A stretch of 64,000 bases of DNA from Diplonema papillatum (lineage: Eukaryota > Euglenozoa > Diplonemea > Diplonemida > Diplonemidae): contig JAPJBO010000705.1 in the NCBI GenBank assembly GCA_030068145.1, forward strand, positions 58,450-122,449, written 5' to 3'. Shown here piece after piece: positions 7,901 through 16,415 of this stretch; within the stretch, counting starts at the first letter, position 1, and the number at the start of each line of letters is the position of its first letter. Position numbers and translations under genes: made by a program. The notes below the pieces were generated by a model. That model saw nothing but the letters and a program-made list of their open reading frames with translations. It ran no database searches and was not told the DNA's origin.

Positions 7901-10384
7901 GGGCTGATGGACGCGTTAGGTCTGTCGCCACTCCCCTTCGACGAGCGGTGCGAGATCGCGAGCTCCAGCACGCTGGGCAGCGCACTGTCTGGGTGTCAGT
8001 ACACACCCTTCACGAAAGCGGGCCTGAAGAGTCTCCGCACGAGGATTGCGCGAGGGGTCTTTGGGCCGGTAAACAGGGGCACCTCCCGGAGCGTTTCTGC
8101 GGTGCTGACCGTCCTGGCGAAGGGCCACCGGGTCGACCCCGTGCTGGCGCGCCCTTACTGGGTGCTATGCTCACTGCTGGACTCGTGCGAGCGGTTGCCG
8201 GGCGTGCGCGAACGCATGAAGCGCATCTGCCGGCTGTATGGCGAACGGGGCGGGATGCTCGGACGGGGTTTGGGTCCCGTCGGTATCGCGATCACCGACG
8301 GGCTCCCCCCGGTCGGGGCCGAATACGACGGGTTTGACCTCGGCACCATGAAAGTGCAAGGGCGGGTCCTGCTGGACATGCGACGGGCCGAGCGGCACCA
8401 TGTGTTGCGGGGGCAGCTGCGACAGTCCGCCTGGACGCAGCTTGCTGCGGAGCGCCCGTCCTTTGACGGGGTGCAGCACGGTGTAGACTACGTTCGCACC
8501 AACGAGGAACGCCGCCGAGCGACGGCGAGTGCTGCGCTGCGGAAGGCCCTCACGACCATCCTGGCCGGCGGCGTCTACTACGCAACGCGCTGGGGGCGCG
8601 GCGCCGGCAACGGAGACCGCCGGGGCGACTCCGGCGACGGCGGTGACGGTTCGGCCGCGTCCCCCGCCGCCTCCTCCTCCTCTGCTGAAGGGTCCTCCGG
8701 GCCCTCCTCCGGCGGCGAAGACGATCGGACCGCATCAGCTGATGCTTTCGACGAGGTGACCTCGAGCAGCGAAAGCGCTCCCCGGGCCCGTGGCCGTGAC
8801 TGCCCCGACTGCGAGCTGCGGGTCCCCGACACCGCGGAGCACCTGTGGTGGGCATGCCCCGCGTACGACAACATCCGGAGTATGGACTGCTTCGCGGCCC
8901 TCGTACGGGCTGACCGCTCGCGCTGGCCCTCCTGCACCCGGGTGCACGGTGTCATCACCGTGGGACTGGATATTGATGCCACGGCCCTGCATCGCATGAT
9001 GGGAACGATCCTTGCAGCCAGGACTGGGGCGAGCCTTGCGCGCTGGAAGTCCGCGCCGGTGACCCACGCCTGGGTGCTCGCCGCCTCCACACAGGCGACC
9101 GCCCACAGATTTCGGTACAACGACCTACCGGATGCGCCGCGGAAATGGAACTTTGGCGCCCCGATGATGCGCGCTCTGAAGGGCTGGTTGGCGGCGCTGC
9201 GGTGGACCACCTTTGAAGGGGTCTCCAATATCGAGCTCGCTCTGGACTTCGAGCTGTTCACAGGGATGGATGTCAAGCACTGCCCCAAGAGGCCGAAGGT
9301 TCAGCGCCCCGCTGGCCCCGTATCGGTGGCCGAACGGGGTCAGCGGCTAGGAGCGATGCTCGCAGTGTTGTGCCGCCTATGCGAGACTCTGAAGCTGCCC
9401 TCGCCGCTGCCGACGGCGAGACTGGAGAGGGTGAAGAGCCTCCACACGCTCGGTGTGCCGCGGGTGATCGGCGGGCTGCAAGTACGTCCCGTCTTCGCGG
9501 CGGGCGCGGAAACGGCGGCTGTCCTGGAGGCCTGTGCCACGCGTGCCCTGCCCGTCGGTGGGCTGACAAGCCAAGTGTGGGGTAGGGACGTGTTCCCGCA
9601 GTACGACTCGGCTCTACGCGCTGAGCGCGCTCAGAAGTGGGAGGTGCGGAGGCCGGTGCTGACACGCTCTGCGCACCCAGTGCTGGTGCCCGCGTCGCAG
9701 GCCATGACGCGAGGGCGTTTTCAGGTCTGCGACAAGTGCGCGAAGAAGAAGTGTCCGTTGTGCGCCTCGAGCTCACAGCGCACGCCGGAGCAGTGTTGCC
9801 GGGACCACCACGAGCCCGGTGACGGTGTCCTCACGCAATGCTGCGGAGCGCACCACCTGACGCGTTGCGGCGGCTGCGCCAATGCCTCCGTGTGCTGCCG
9901 GAGTGGCCACCACCGGGCGGGAGACCGGCCAGACGACGCCGACGACGAGAACGAGGCACCTGCACCTCCGGCGGGACCGCAACCGGCACCGGCAGCGCCC
10001 CGACGCGGGCTCCGACGCAAACGCGGGGAGACGAGCGAGGAATCCTCCGGCTCCGGCCTGGGAGACTCACCAACGATCGATCGCGCGGCGCCGCTGCGGC
10101 GGCGTGCTGCGGAGGACCCTTCCGTCCCACGCACCCCCCCAGCGCGGCGGCGCCGACGCACTCAACTGCCAGCGCCGCAACTCCGGGCCAACACCCCTGC
10201 CCGACGAACGCCGCCCAATGCGCAGCCCCCGGCTGCGTCCATCCGACGCGCGAACCGACGCAAACGCGAAGAAACGAGCGAAGGGTCGTCCAACGATGGC
10301 TCCGGCCGGGAGGCCACAACGACACCCACTCGTAGGCCGCCTCCGCGGCGACGTAACAGACGCGTTCCATCTGCTGTGACGTAG
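4901..10384 (+). CDS. Retrotransposon polyprotein: 2A-like x2, APE endonuclease, reverse transcriptase
   Basis: The frame is open for 1827 codons directly after the ankyrin TGA. There is no ATG before the endonuclease core (the first is near 5435; a TTG lies at 5213), so readthrough or reinitiation would be needed. In order: two 2A-like motifs (4961-4990, 5297-5326); an APE-type endonuclease with ILETAMS, VVLGDLNTD (about 5812) and GSHRCVCVQL (about 6037); and an RT with KSSACGVDGW, LIPKSEDP, QHGFRTGHRCDDA, LALDFAKCFDRVP, GILQGCPIS and the catalytic YADD (about 7590). A Ser/Gly/Asp-rich linker follows, then a CPDCE...EHLWWAC zinc-knuckle, an IELALDFELFTG segment, a Cys/His-rich block (about 9725-9905) and a basic Arg/Pro-rich tail. 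All core motifs look intact. No RNase H domain is visible. Confidence 0.85.
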   Translation: MPSHHDASAGGDAANLRLLRCGDVHPNPGPARAVCLATLSGASFPLFLAAQGDRCRHHGHAPCSPRRRARPLPPLCPAPRLAIRRRTDGDGFRREAKGPRRRRTLRLLIFLLLPSRHSARTASGTARLRLRRCGDVHPNPGPAPTISLAVINTTAFPNHVDEVRSLIPADVIGILETAMSKKQQGEMSRYLAEPCPADSGRWGSLWGPPRPPRGGNPNFGTMGGGIGAINRRPGVVHAVHNGAIAGSSERVLHMMVALGAGKTFLHCFVVYAPCGPNTMAARERLLQAVLFDAQAMVGGAPAVVLGDLNTDTDRSPALRSALGNGWVDAAQLQAQHDGAVRPPPTYTTSKAETRIDYALMNRSAALAFAGCSTFNVGSVGSHRCVCVQLSLPAFNQMTLRYSVPRALPPVSKPDAPVPSLEAFEGALADGDVELAWGELSAACEQHLLDRCDVPAAKARPYVGRGLAREPRRVRAVARSCPGKGVTCEAELKYGKAITRLMHYVHARSRLEVSGPFVVPQDLRACWARCIPVLTCEGEPPPPAEPPPAEAARAMLHRVRARSAQHNAAARQSRERQARQGLRERYATDRRSLVSMLRGDTKPSADTLRADGGRLTANLDEMDDVLQQAWGPILRLYSPETPEPSYDDFAKAFGEHVQHRPMQVTDITGEELRTILRERKKKSSACGVDGWRMDELKALPVPLMDAFASFFNLVEKEGRWPEGLLTALVSLIPKSEDPSPTNMRPITVTSCVYRLWACRRLRDIMAWQEEWALPTQHGFRTGHRCDDALMEMATLVEETLLDETKSLVVLALDFAKCFDRVPQGIVLRLAEEMGLDARIHKPLQAMYRGLKRRFKLPLGVGAYFEVTNGILQGCPISVILINALLSVMLRAVPVASESYADDATLHASNEPAVQKAVDVVSRFCDVTGMRLNVKKTVALGILEGKTQQRMQRPYRSTLHIGEGDGKEVFPTVSSTKVLSGRLNTSTKRCDRTNDARLEAQSGLMDALGLSPLPFDERCEIASSSTLGSALSGCQYTPFTKAGLKSLRTRIARGVFGPVNRGTSRSVSAVLTVLAKGHRVDPVLARPYWVLCSLLDSCERLPGVRERMKRICRLYGERGGMLGRGLGPVGIAITDGLPPVGAEYDGFDLGTMKVQGRVLLDMRRAERHHVLRGQLRQSAWTQLAAERPSFDGVQHGVDYVRTNEERRRATASAALRKALTTILAGGVYYATRWGRGAGNGDRRGDSGDGGDGSAASPAASSSSAEGSSGPSSGGEDDRTASADAFDEVTSSSESAPRARGRDCPDCELRVPDTAEHLWWACPAYDNIRSMDCFAALVRADRSRWPSCTRVHGVITVGLDIDATALHRMMGTILAARTGASLARWKSAPVTHAWVLAASTQATAHRFRYNDLPDAPRKWNFGAPMMRALKGWLAALRWTTFEGVSNIELALDFELFTGMDVKHCPKRPKVQRPAGPVSVAERGQRLGAMLAVLCRLCETLKLPSPLPTARLERVKSLHTLGVPRVIGGLQVRPVFAAGAETAAVLEACATRALPVGGLTSQVWGRDVFPQYDSALRAERAQKWEVRRPVLTRSAHPVLVPASQAMTRGRFQVCDKCAKKKCPLCASSSQRTPEQCCRDHHEPGDGVLTQCCGAHHLTRCGGCANASVCCRSGHHRAGDRPDDADDENEAPAPPAGPQPAPAAPRRGLRRKRGETSEESSGSGLGDSPTIDRAAPLRRRAAEDPSVPRTPPARRRRRTQLPAPQLRANTPARRTPPNAQPPAASIRRANRRKREETSEGSSNDGSGREATTTPTRRPPPRRRNRRVPSAVT
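4961..4990 (+). other. 2A-like ribosome-skipping motif 1
   Basis: The codons read C-G-D-V-H-P-N-P-G-P, preceded by N-L-R-L-L-R. It lies 60 bp after the ankyrin stop in the same frame. The family consensus is D-V/I-E-x-N-P-G-P; His replaces Glu here, a variant I know from N-termini of other APE-type non-LTR elements. Skipping would occur between Gly (4985-4987) and Pro (4988-4990). Activity is untested. Confidence 0.7.
5297..5326 (+). other. 2A-like ribosome-skipping motif 2
   Basis: The same decapeptide C-G-D-V-H-P-N-P-G-P, preceded by R-L-R-L-R-R, lies 112 codons after motif 1. DNA of the two motifs differs at several third positions, so the protein sequence has been preserved. A hydrophobic run (LRLLIFLLLP, about 5216-5245) precedes it. 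The predicted skip would release the endonuclease-RT protein starting with Pro-Ala-Pro. Confidence 0.75.
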
Positions 10385-10456
10385 ACACGGAGTGTGCATA
10401 GTGCGTTGCTCAGGGTAGTCGAAGGCCTGACAATCACACTAATGCAACAAATTTAC

Positions 10457-10806
10457 AACTGTTATCGGCCGGTGCTGACGTGAATGCTGCAAGAAACGAC
10501 GGCCGCACTGCACTCATTTGCGCCGGTGGCCGTGAAAGCATCGTGACGAAGCTGCTGTCCGCTGGCGCCCGACGTGAAACCAAAATACGACGACTGGACC
10601 GCAGTCAATTCTTCTAGTGCGAATGACACTTGAAGTGGAGGAACTGTTACCGGCCGGTGCCGTGAGTGCTCCAGAGAAAGATGGTTCCACTGCACTCATT
10701 TATGCTGGTGCAAAGGGCCATGCAAGCGTCGTGATGTTATATAGCACTATATACGCATAGTGCGTTGCTCAGGGTAGTCGAAGGCCTGACAATCACACTA
10801 ATGCAA
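10457..10806 (+). mobile_element. Deletion derivative: ankyrin fragment joined to the element 3' end
   Basis: It begins AACTGTTATCGGCCGGTGCT, inside an ankyrin repeat, and runs through about three decayed repeats with frameshifts. It then jumps to the retrotransposon 3' terminus (CGCATAGTGCGTTGCTCAGG to CACTAATGCAACA). The endonuclease-RT region is absent. It abuts the 3' end of the full-length element directly. Confidence 0.75.
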
Positions 10807-11300
10807 CATATTCGGCGGCGTTCTTCGACGGCGGCAGTCGGGGGAACGGGACCAACGGCGCGGTCGCGGGGGCCGGGGCGGTCTTCTACGACAAAGACGA
10901 CAAAGGCGTTAAGCAGTGGGAAGTTGAGAAGCCCATCGCTGGGAGAGCGACGAACAACGTGGCGGAATACGTCGGGTTCGTCAGCGTGTTGGCGAGATTG
11001 CGGCGGGACCCCGTACCGCCGACACCCCGCACCATCGTCGTCAAGGGCGACAGCGAACTGGTCATTGGGCTGATAAAGGGCACGAAGAGGTGCAACGAAA
11101 CACTCCGGCGATACTACGACCAGGCGCAGAACCTGTTGGTGATACTAGCACGACCGACGGACGACGATCGAGCCGGTGCACATTCCTCGCGAGCTCAACA
11201 AGGATGCGGACGAACTGTCGAACCGCGCCATGGACACCGCACAGCGACAGGCGGCACAGGCCTACAGCGACTCGGCGACCGCGAAAGGGTGGGTGATGCG
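10806..11300 (+). pseudogene. RNase HI domain, frameshifted
   Basis: The sequence encodes an RNase H type-1 fold: FFDGGSRGNGTNGAVAGAGA near the start, NNVAEYVGFVSVLARLRRDP, VVKGDSELVIGLIKGTKR, and then in another frame VHIPRELNKDADELSNRAMD. The conserved Asp, Glu, Asp and Asp positions are present. The frame shifts between about 11150 and 11175. It starts right after a retrotransposon 3' end with no start codon of its own. It is probably the RNase H of a degenerate non-LTR element; the intact element nearby has no such domain. Confidence 0.7.
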
Positions 11301-11404
11301 GACCGCGCTGAGCAGGTTGGGCAAGATTGCGCGCGTGAAAGCCGTCCACCCGGCCCTCGAGATGCGCGTCACGGCCCTCGTCAAGGGCACTGCACCGACT
11401 GCAC

Positions 11405-11610
11405 CGACCAACCGAGGCAGAGCTGGTAGTTCGGGGGGACAGCGAACTTGTCGTTTCCCAAATGACAGGGAACGCGCGCTGTTCCGAAGCGCTGCGCCCG
11501 TACAAGACGAGTTCGGAGGCGGAGGAAGCAGGACTGCGGCAGAAGGGCGTCTTCGTTCACGCGAGCAGAACGCAGGTGAGCCCCCCTATGCTCTATTCAT
11601 TTATGCAGAC
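11405..11610 (+). pseudogene. Second, partial RNase H-like remnant
   Basis: A frame beginning near 11405 encodes ELVVRGDSELVVSQMTGNAR followed by a short helix-like stretch. This repeats the GDSELV...GxxRCxEtLRxY core found in the first RNase H at about 11044-11110. It looks like a tandem duplicate or a piece of a related copy, with no complete domain. Confidence 0.5.
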
Positions 11611-11614
11611 GATC

Positions 11615-12720
11615 GCAGCCTCCGCATATTACGGGGCGGCTTACTGCACGAATACAACAGGCGGCTTCGCCAACAACTCAACGCTCCGAACGGCACTCTC
11701 CGCTTGCGTGATCCCTCGATCTAACAGGGCGAAGAGCCCTCTTGCGGTTCTCTCCCTGGTTGCAAAAGCACACCTGTGTGATCCGGCATGCGCCTCCGGT
11801 TTCAGTTTATTCCGCACGTTCGTGAAGCAATACGGGAAAGAGAGGTTTCGGGTGAGGATGGACGCTCTCCTTGGCGTGGGAGTCGACTCGTCTATCAAGG
11901 GTCCCGTAGGGTAAGGGTATGTATGCGCGCAACACAGCTTCCAGTCCCTGTCCTTTCGACGGGACTCCCATGTCGCTACTTGGAAAAGAAGCCCCACACC
12001 TCTTTCGTGAGGGCCTGCGTCTGCGCGCGTGGCGTTACTTGACCACACAGAGACAAGGATTTGACGGAATCGAAGGAGGGGTGGACGTACGCGCCATGAA
12101 TCGGCTTTGGCTAAACCGTGCGACGGACCACAAATTGAGTTCCGCGATCAGTCGATGTATTGGGGGAGCGGTGTACTCACGGGAATGGTGCCACAGGAAG
12201 TGGGGTTTGGGGAGCGGCGACTGCGAGTTCTGCGACAGCGGTGCGACGGGGACCCTGTGACATTACTACTGGCAATGTCCGGGCCCAGGTTGCAGATGGA
12301 ACGAGCTGCGATCCCGGTTTTGCATTGCTGAGGCGATGGTCCGGGACATGCCCGAGTGCTTGTGCATTAGAGGGATACCCCCCTACGGGACCCCTCCTGA
12401 CCTCGTGGAGAAGATCCAGAGGCTGATCGGTACGATCTCAATCGAGATGGCGCCGGCGCAGCGAAGCCTTGCCCTTGGGAACTCGCCTCAGGTGTCGTCG
12501 TATTTCGTCGACGAAATACGACGTTCACTTAGCAACGGACAGTCGTAAGTTGCTTACGACCAACATCGGAATCCGCTTCGCAGCGACGTTGGTCTTCTGG
12601 CTGCGGAGTCTATCGTGGGTCAGCTCCAACCCTCTCCCGACGACACGCGTGGAACTCGCGCTTGATTTTGACTTGTCGTTTCCCAAAGGACCCACTGATG
12701 AACTCTGAATTGGGATTGGT
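11615..12720 (+). pseudogene. Degenerate C-terminal region of a related RT protein
   Basis: Translated pieces match the C-terminal part of the intact polyprotein in order but in different frames. FREGLRLRAWRYLTTQRQGF...GGVDVRAMN corresponds to its AWTQLAAERPSFDGVQHGVD. CEFCDSGATGTL then HYYWQCPG corresponds to CPDCE...EHLWWAC. VELALDFDLSFPKGPTDEL (to 12708) corresponds to IELALDFELFTGMD. Frameshifts occur near 12255 and 12550. Divergence from the intact copy is substantial, so this is a separate, older lineage. Nothing recognisable was found in 11615-11950. Confidence 0.6.
12496..12523. repeat. 28-bp perfect palindrome
   Basis: CGTCGTATTTCGTC followed by its exact reverse complement. A second hairpin, GTCGTAAG-TTG-CTTACGAC, follows at about 12547. 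Both sit in the degenerate RT C-terminal region. Confidence 0.7.
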
Positions 12721-12734
12721 CTGCGTTCAAGAGC

Positions 12735-12960
12735 GAAACACGAGACGAAGAACGAGGTGCACGCAACACCGCGGTGAAAAAAGCACAGGGGGCTAGTCCC
12801 TCAAGGTTTCATTCCCCACTTTGGGAGCCGTACACTCCCCTCTTTACAACTTTCTATTTTCTATTTTGCATCCCTTTCCTAGACGACATCTTCCTCGAAG
12901 AAGACTTGATGCTAGCATTAACCATGCACGAGAGGCACAAAAAAAAATTAAACTAAGATT
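12735..12960. repeat. Dispersed repeat with CTTTCTATTTTCTATTTTGC core (copy 1)
   Basis: This segment includes CCCTCAAGGTTTCATTCCCC and GAAGAAGACTTGATGCTAGC. It recurs at 27755-27900 (partial) and 52585-52835, all in the same orientation. No protein is shared. It ends in TAAACTAAG followed by T/C-rich DNA. Confidence 0.75.
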
Positions 12961-13485
12961 TTCCCCCCGGCGTGTGCGCGTGGTTTTCCTCCACCAGGGT
13001 CACTGCCGAAACAGCCGCATCACGTCCTTCCCCCTAACTGGCTTGGGGAGGCGGCGTCACCCAACCTGTCATTTAGCTAAGTTCCTTATGACTGCAAGGA
13101 ACGTAGCCGAAGTGCGTTTCGTAAAACAGCGCATTCAACATGAGTTTAATTCGCACACCGGAGCGGCGCTACGGCTCCGAAGGCAACCGCACCGAAGGAG
13201 AATTAAATGGACGATGTGCTCAACATGTACTGCATAGAGCTCTGGATGTCCGGCGGTGCGAAAAGGTCGGACGAGTCTCCATGGTCTGCTGCCTCAACGG
13301 TCTACTTGTTTGCCGTCTTCGTCAACAAACAAGTCGCGCAGAAGAAAGCAAGCGACGGGGGAACAAGGGCAAATACAACCAAACGCTGGACATCTGCGGT
13401 ACTGCGAAGAATGGCTAGGAGTTACCAATGCCAGCAAAACAAGAAATGCCTGACTGAACACAAGGTGCTGAGGCACTTGATCGGC
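12961..13485. other. No recognisable gene
   Basis: I see only short overlapping open frames, one starting at 13207 (110 codons) with no motif I recognise, and no repeat shared with the rest of the window. Confidence 0.4.
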
Positions 13486-13489
13486 AGGT

Positions 13490-13885
13490 ACTTGTTCGTC
13501 TTCCCCTTTCTTCGCAGCTTCGGGGGCGGGATCGGGTAATGGAATCTCCGCATCGTGCTTCTGTAAAGCTGCCCGTTTTCTCCTTTCTTCGCAGCTTCGG
13601 GGGCGGGATCGGGTAATGGAATCTCCGCATCGTGCTTCTGTAAAGCTGCCCGTTTTCTCCTTTCTTCGCAGCTTCGGGGGCGGGATCGGGTAATGGAATC
13701 TCCGCATCGTGCTTCTGTAAAGCTGCCCGTTTTCTCCTTTCTTCGCAGCTTCGGGGGCGGGATCGGGTAATGGAATCTCCGCATCGTGCTTCTGTAAAGC
13801 TGCCCGTTTTCTCCTTTCTTCGCAGCTTCGGGGGCGGGATCGGGTAATGGAATCTCCGCATCGTGCTTCTGTAAAGCTGCCCGAT
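13490..13885. repeat. 77-bp tandem repeat, five units
   Basis: Units containing TTCGCAGCTTCGGGGGCGGG and GGAATCTCCGCATCGTGCTT recur at exactly 77-bp spacing (13513, 13590, 13667, 13744, 13821). Because 77 is not a multiple of three, the minus-strand frames through it cycle among three peptides; these are artefacts. Confidence 0.9.
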
Positions 13886-13958
13886 AGTGCTTCCTCGGAG
13901 GATCAAGCTCCACGCTTTCAGAAAGTCGATGTTTTTATACCCTATCGACGTCAGTAAA

Positions 13959-14432
13959 TCATTCTTCTGGAGGCGCCCCATTGTTGATTTTGTCCCCTGG
14001 CACGACACTGCTGCAGCAACAGGACTTTCGACCACTCCTTCGTGCAGTCGAATCGGAGCGAATCGATGCGAGCAGGCCTTCTCGTTTCCTCTTTCTGCCA
14101 GCCACCAGGTCAGCTTCCTCCTGCTGGGACTTGTTCCACAACAGTCTTTCTCGACCTAGACGCACTGACAATCAGATTCGGCAACGGTGGAACCGAAGGC
14201 AACTCTCCTTCTTTGCAGCAGACCTTTGTCGAATGAGCTCGTCCCGCACGTTTGGATGAGTAGCGATTTGGAGGACCTTCTTCATCTTCCCGCGCATCCC
14301 TTCCAAAACAGACGGTCCAAGTGCCAGATTTCTCGTCACACTTGCTACCCTCATCGGGCGGGCAGTACTGCACAGCCTCGTAGTAACTTCCTGCGGCAAC
14401 CCGATGAACGACGCTCCGGAGACAGTCAACAT
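13959..14432 (-). CDS. Unrecognised minus-strand reading frames
   Basis: Two frames, 14432-14172 (86 codons, ending KKESCLRFHRCRI) and 14171-13959 (70 codons, rich in Lys/Arg/Ser), abut in different phases. Together they could be a frameshifted small basic protein, but I recognise no domain. GC content is higher than in the flanking DNA. Treat as hypothetical. Confidence 0.2.
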
Positions 14433-14510
14433 CTGACGCCGTGGAGATGTCGGGTATTAGAACGGTTCACTCCCTTCCCCCCGTAGTAACGCGTGCAGGG
14501 CAGTGTGGCT

Positions 14511-15445
14511 CCTGCGCCAGCCGCACCAGGCCGCGCCAGAAAACCCTGTATGGCGCGTTTGGCGCGATTGGCGCGCCTTAGTGTTTTCACCAGGAATTGA
14601 CAACTTCTTCACTTTGGGATCATCATTCGTCCATTTTCTCGGCGATCCCGGCGTGCGTTCCGACAAGTTTTTGGTCCGGTGAGAAGATCGATGACGAAAT
14701 CTTCCAGAAAACCTGGTGTCAACCTATTCTGGTGCCTTCCCACACCCCCTGTCCTTCCAGAGCCAGTGAAAACCAACGCTTTTTCCAGGGGATCGATCCC
14801 TGCAAGCAGCCTTTTTTGGACCGGTTTTGACGGGTGCAATGCGGGTGTAATGTACCCTGCGGCAATGAAATACCGACGAACCACAAAAATCCGCCTACGT
14901 TTCCGGGTCTATTTGGCACCGTTCTCTTCATCCGAGAAAAGAGCGAGCAAAAAGTCGTCGGAAAATATTTGCTACGTGGACCAGCGGGAAAATATCACCA
15001 AAAATCCACTGTTTGTGCCCATTGCAAAATGACCCAGACTGGGTATCAATTCCGCCGAGGCACACTTTTGCCCACGTGGGAACCTAAATTTCCTTGGGGC
15101 TACCGGGTGCGCCAAACGCGCCACGCCAAACGCGCCACCACACTGTGCGGGGGAAGGGAGGCGATTCGTAGTCCACCTGTTACGGGAAACCTTTGACATT
15201 TGAGTCAAAAATAAACGCAAAAATGTCCAGAAAATGGGTTTGGCACCTCGAATAAAACTTCAAAGTATCATGTGGTGGTGTTGAGTGTGGGCAAAATTTT
15301 CGGGTTCTGGGCCAAAAAGTTGCTAAGTACACAAAATGTTTTTTTTTTCAGAAATTCCACTGTACCATGGCAGTCTACCCGACGGTTACTGGCTGTTACT
15401 GGCTGTTACTGGCAGTTACTGGCAGCGCAGACCTGTCAAACGCAC
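14511..15445. mobile_element. About 935-bp dispersed repeat, uninterrupted copy
   Basis: It begins TGCGCCAGCCGC and ends ACCTGTCAAACGC. A second copy lies at 19215-20690. Near the ends are related inverted blocks around GGCGCGTTTGGCGC (about 14555) and GCGCCAAACGCGCC (about 15110), suggesting a degenerate DNA transposon. No transposase is evident. This copy preserves the unoccupied site GTTGCTAAGTACAC, which is interrupted in the other copy. Confidence 0.7.
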
Positions 15446-15448
15446 CAA

Positions 15449-15595
15449 ATAACAATTAATTGTAAACACGAAAGAGAACGCTGGCAGCGTGTTTGGGAGA
15501 AGTTTAGCCCACCGATCATATTCACTCACTATCACTCACTAACAGGCTAATCCTCCCCCGGCACGTACAAACAAACATCGCGCCTATTCTTTTTT
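15449..15595. repeat. About 145-bp dispersed repeat (copy 1)
   Basis: It runs from AATAACAATTAATTGTAAAC to GCGCCTATTCTTTTT and is shared with 51908-52052, where it interrupts a copy of another repeat and so behaves as a mobile unit. Confidence 0.7.
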
Positions 15596-15905
15596 TGTCG
15601 TATAATATCGACGATCCTTAGAAGATTAATATATCCGACGAATACCTAACACTCGTTACAAGGTTAAATAGCCCCGTCGCTATCCCGAAAACATCGTAAC
15701 TTCACCCCTCGCTTGCCACCCACCCTTGCCCCCTTTTTTCTGAAGCCGTGTCCTGAGGCGTCACGACGATTGTGACAAACACTTCTCCATTCCTTTCCTC
15801 CCATTGAACGAAAACCGCTGCCGCAAAAAATGCACAGCAGCAATGCCTGACTGCAATGTCCGACTGCAATGCCCAACACTAAGGAGAGCCGGTAGAGATT
15901 CCTAA
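15596..15905. other. No recognisable gene
   Basis: AT-rich start, then a mixed-sequence region with short unrelated frames. A block near 15735-15765 (GTGTCCTGAGGCG) is also present near 31560, so part of this is a dispersed repeat. Confidence 0.4.
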
Positions 15906-16078
15906 GCGCCTACGAAACGCCTACCTAATTCAGGCGCCTGAAATTGTCCGTCTATGCCTTGGAAGCGAACCCAAACGGGACGAAAGAGAACGCAAATCAG
16001 TCTGGCGACACGTACCGGCCCGAGACTGTATTCATAGCGAATTTGTTCGTGGTGTCGGTCTTATATTGAAGGTGAATT

Positions 16079-16196
16079 TCCCTTGTATCCCACCGCTTCA
16101 AATTTTGTTCCCTTATATCCCAATGGGATTGCCTTGCCCAAGGCAATCCCATTGGGATATTTGGGAACAAAATTTCAAGTGTTGGGATATAAGGGA
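16079..16196. repeat. Long near-perfect palindrome (about 58-bp arms)
   Basis: The arms are centred on ATTGCCTTG-CC-CAAGGCAAT with a 2-bp spacer at 16137-16138. They extend outward through ATCCCAATGGG and AAATTTTGTTCCC to TTCCCTT/AAGGGAA with few mismatches. It could be a foldback element or MITE inserted in the retrotransposon leader. Confidence 0.8.
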
Positions 16197-16225
16197 ATTA
16201 CACCTATATTGAAACGTGGCTAGCC

Positions 16226-16415
16226 ACAGGTAAAGTGAGCAAATGTAGCCGGCGGGGCAGTCGGGGCGCAGCAGCTTCCTCCGGGCGCCGACGGCGGGCA
16301 CTAGGCGCTGCAGCTCGCCCGGCGTCAGGTCTTCCACCTCGTCAACGGTCGTCAGCCCCGTCACCGCGAAGCCCGTGTACAACTTCTCGAGGTGCGCCTC
16401 GTCGAGAAGCCTCCT
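16226..16415 (-). pseudogene. SAM-domain fragment
   Basis: Reading the minus strand from about 16412, the frame encodes LLDEAHLEKLYTGFAVTG, then LTTVDEVEDLTPGELQRLV and PAVGARRKLLR. This matches the sterile alpha motif pattern (L-x-E-x-x-L-E-K-Y ... L-T-x-x-D-L ... G-x-R-x-K-L-L), a protein-interaction domain. No start codon or flanking gene body is visible. It sits inside the retrotransposon leader as a captured fragment. Confidence 0.55.

Larger units (their letters stand above)
2890..10452 (+). mobile_element. Full-length ankyrin/2A-like non-LTR retrotransposon
   Basis: The element contains a 5' leader, an ankyrin ORF, tandem 2A-like motifs, an APE-type endonuclease and a reverse transcriptase. 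It ends in a 3' sequence finishing AATGCAACAAATTTAC. The 5' limit was set by comparison with the second copy: similarity starts at GCCTACGAA (about 2890 here, about 15907 there) and both share the leader up to the ankyrin ATG. The 3' limit was set by comparison with three other copies (10806, 18030, 35818). No LTRs and no poly-A tail are visible. Ankyrin sequence and this same 3' end are also joined in the derivative at 10457-10806 and in the scrambled copy at 15906-18030, which supports the ankyrin ORF being part of the element. Confidence 0.8.
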
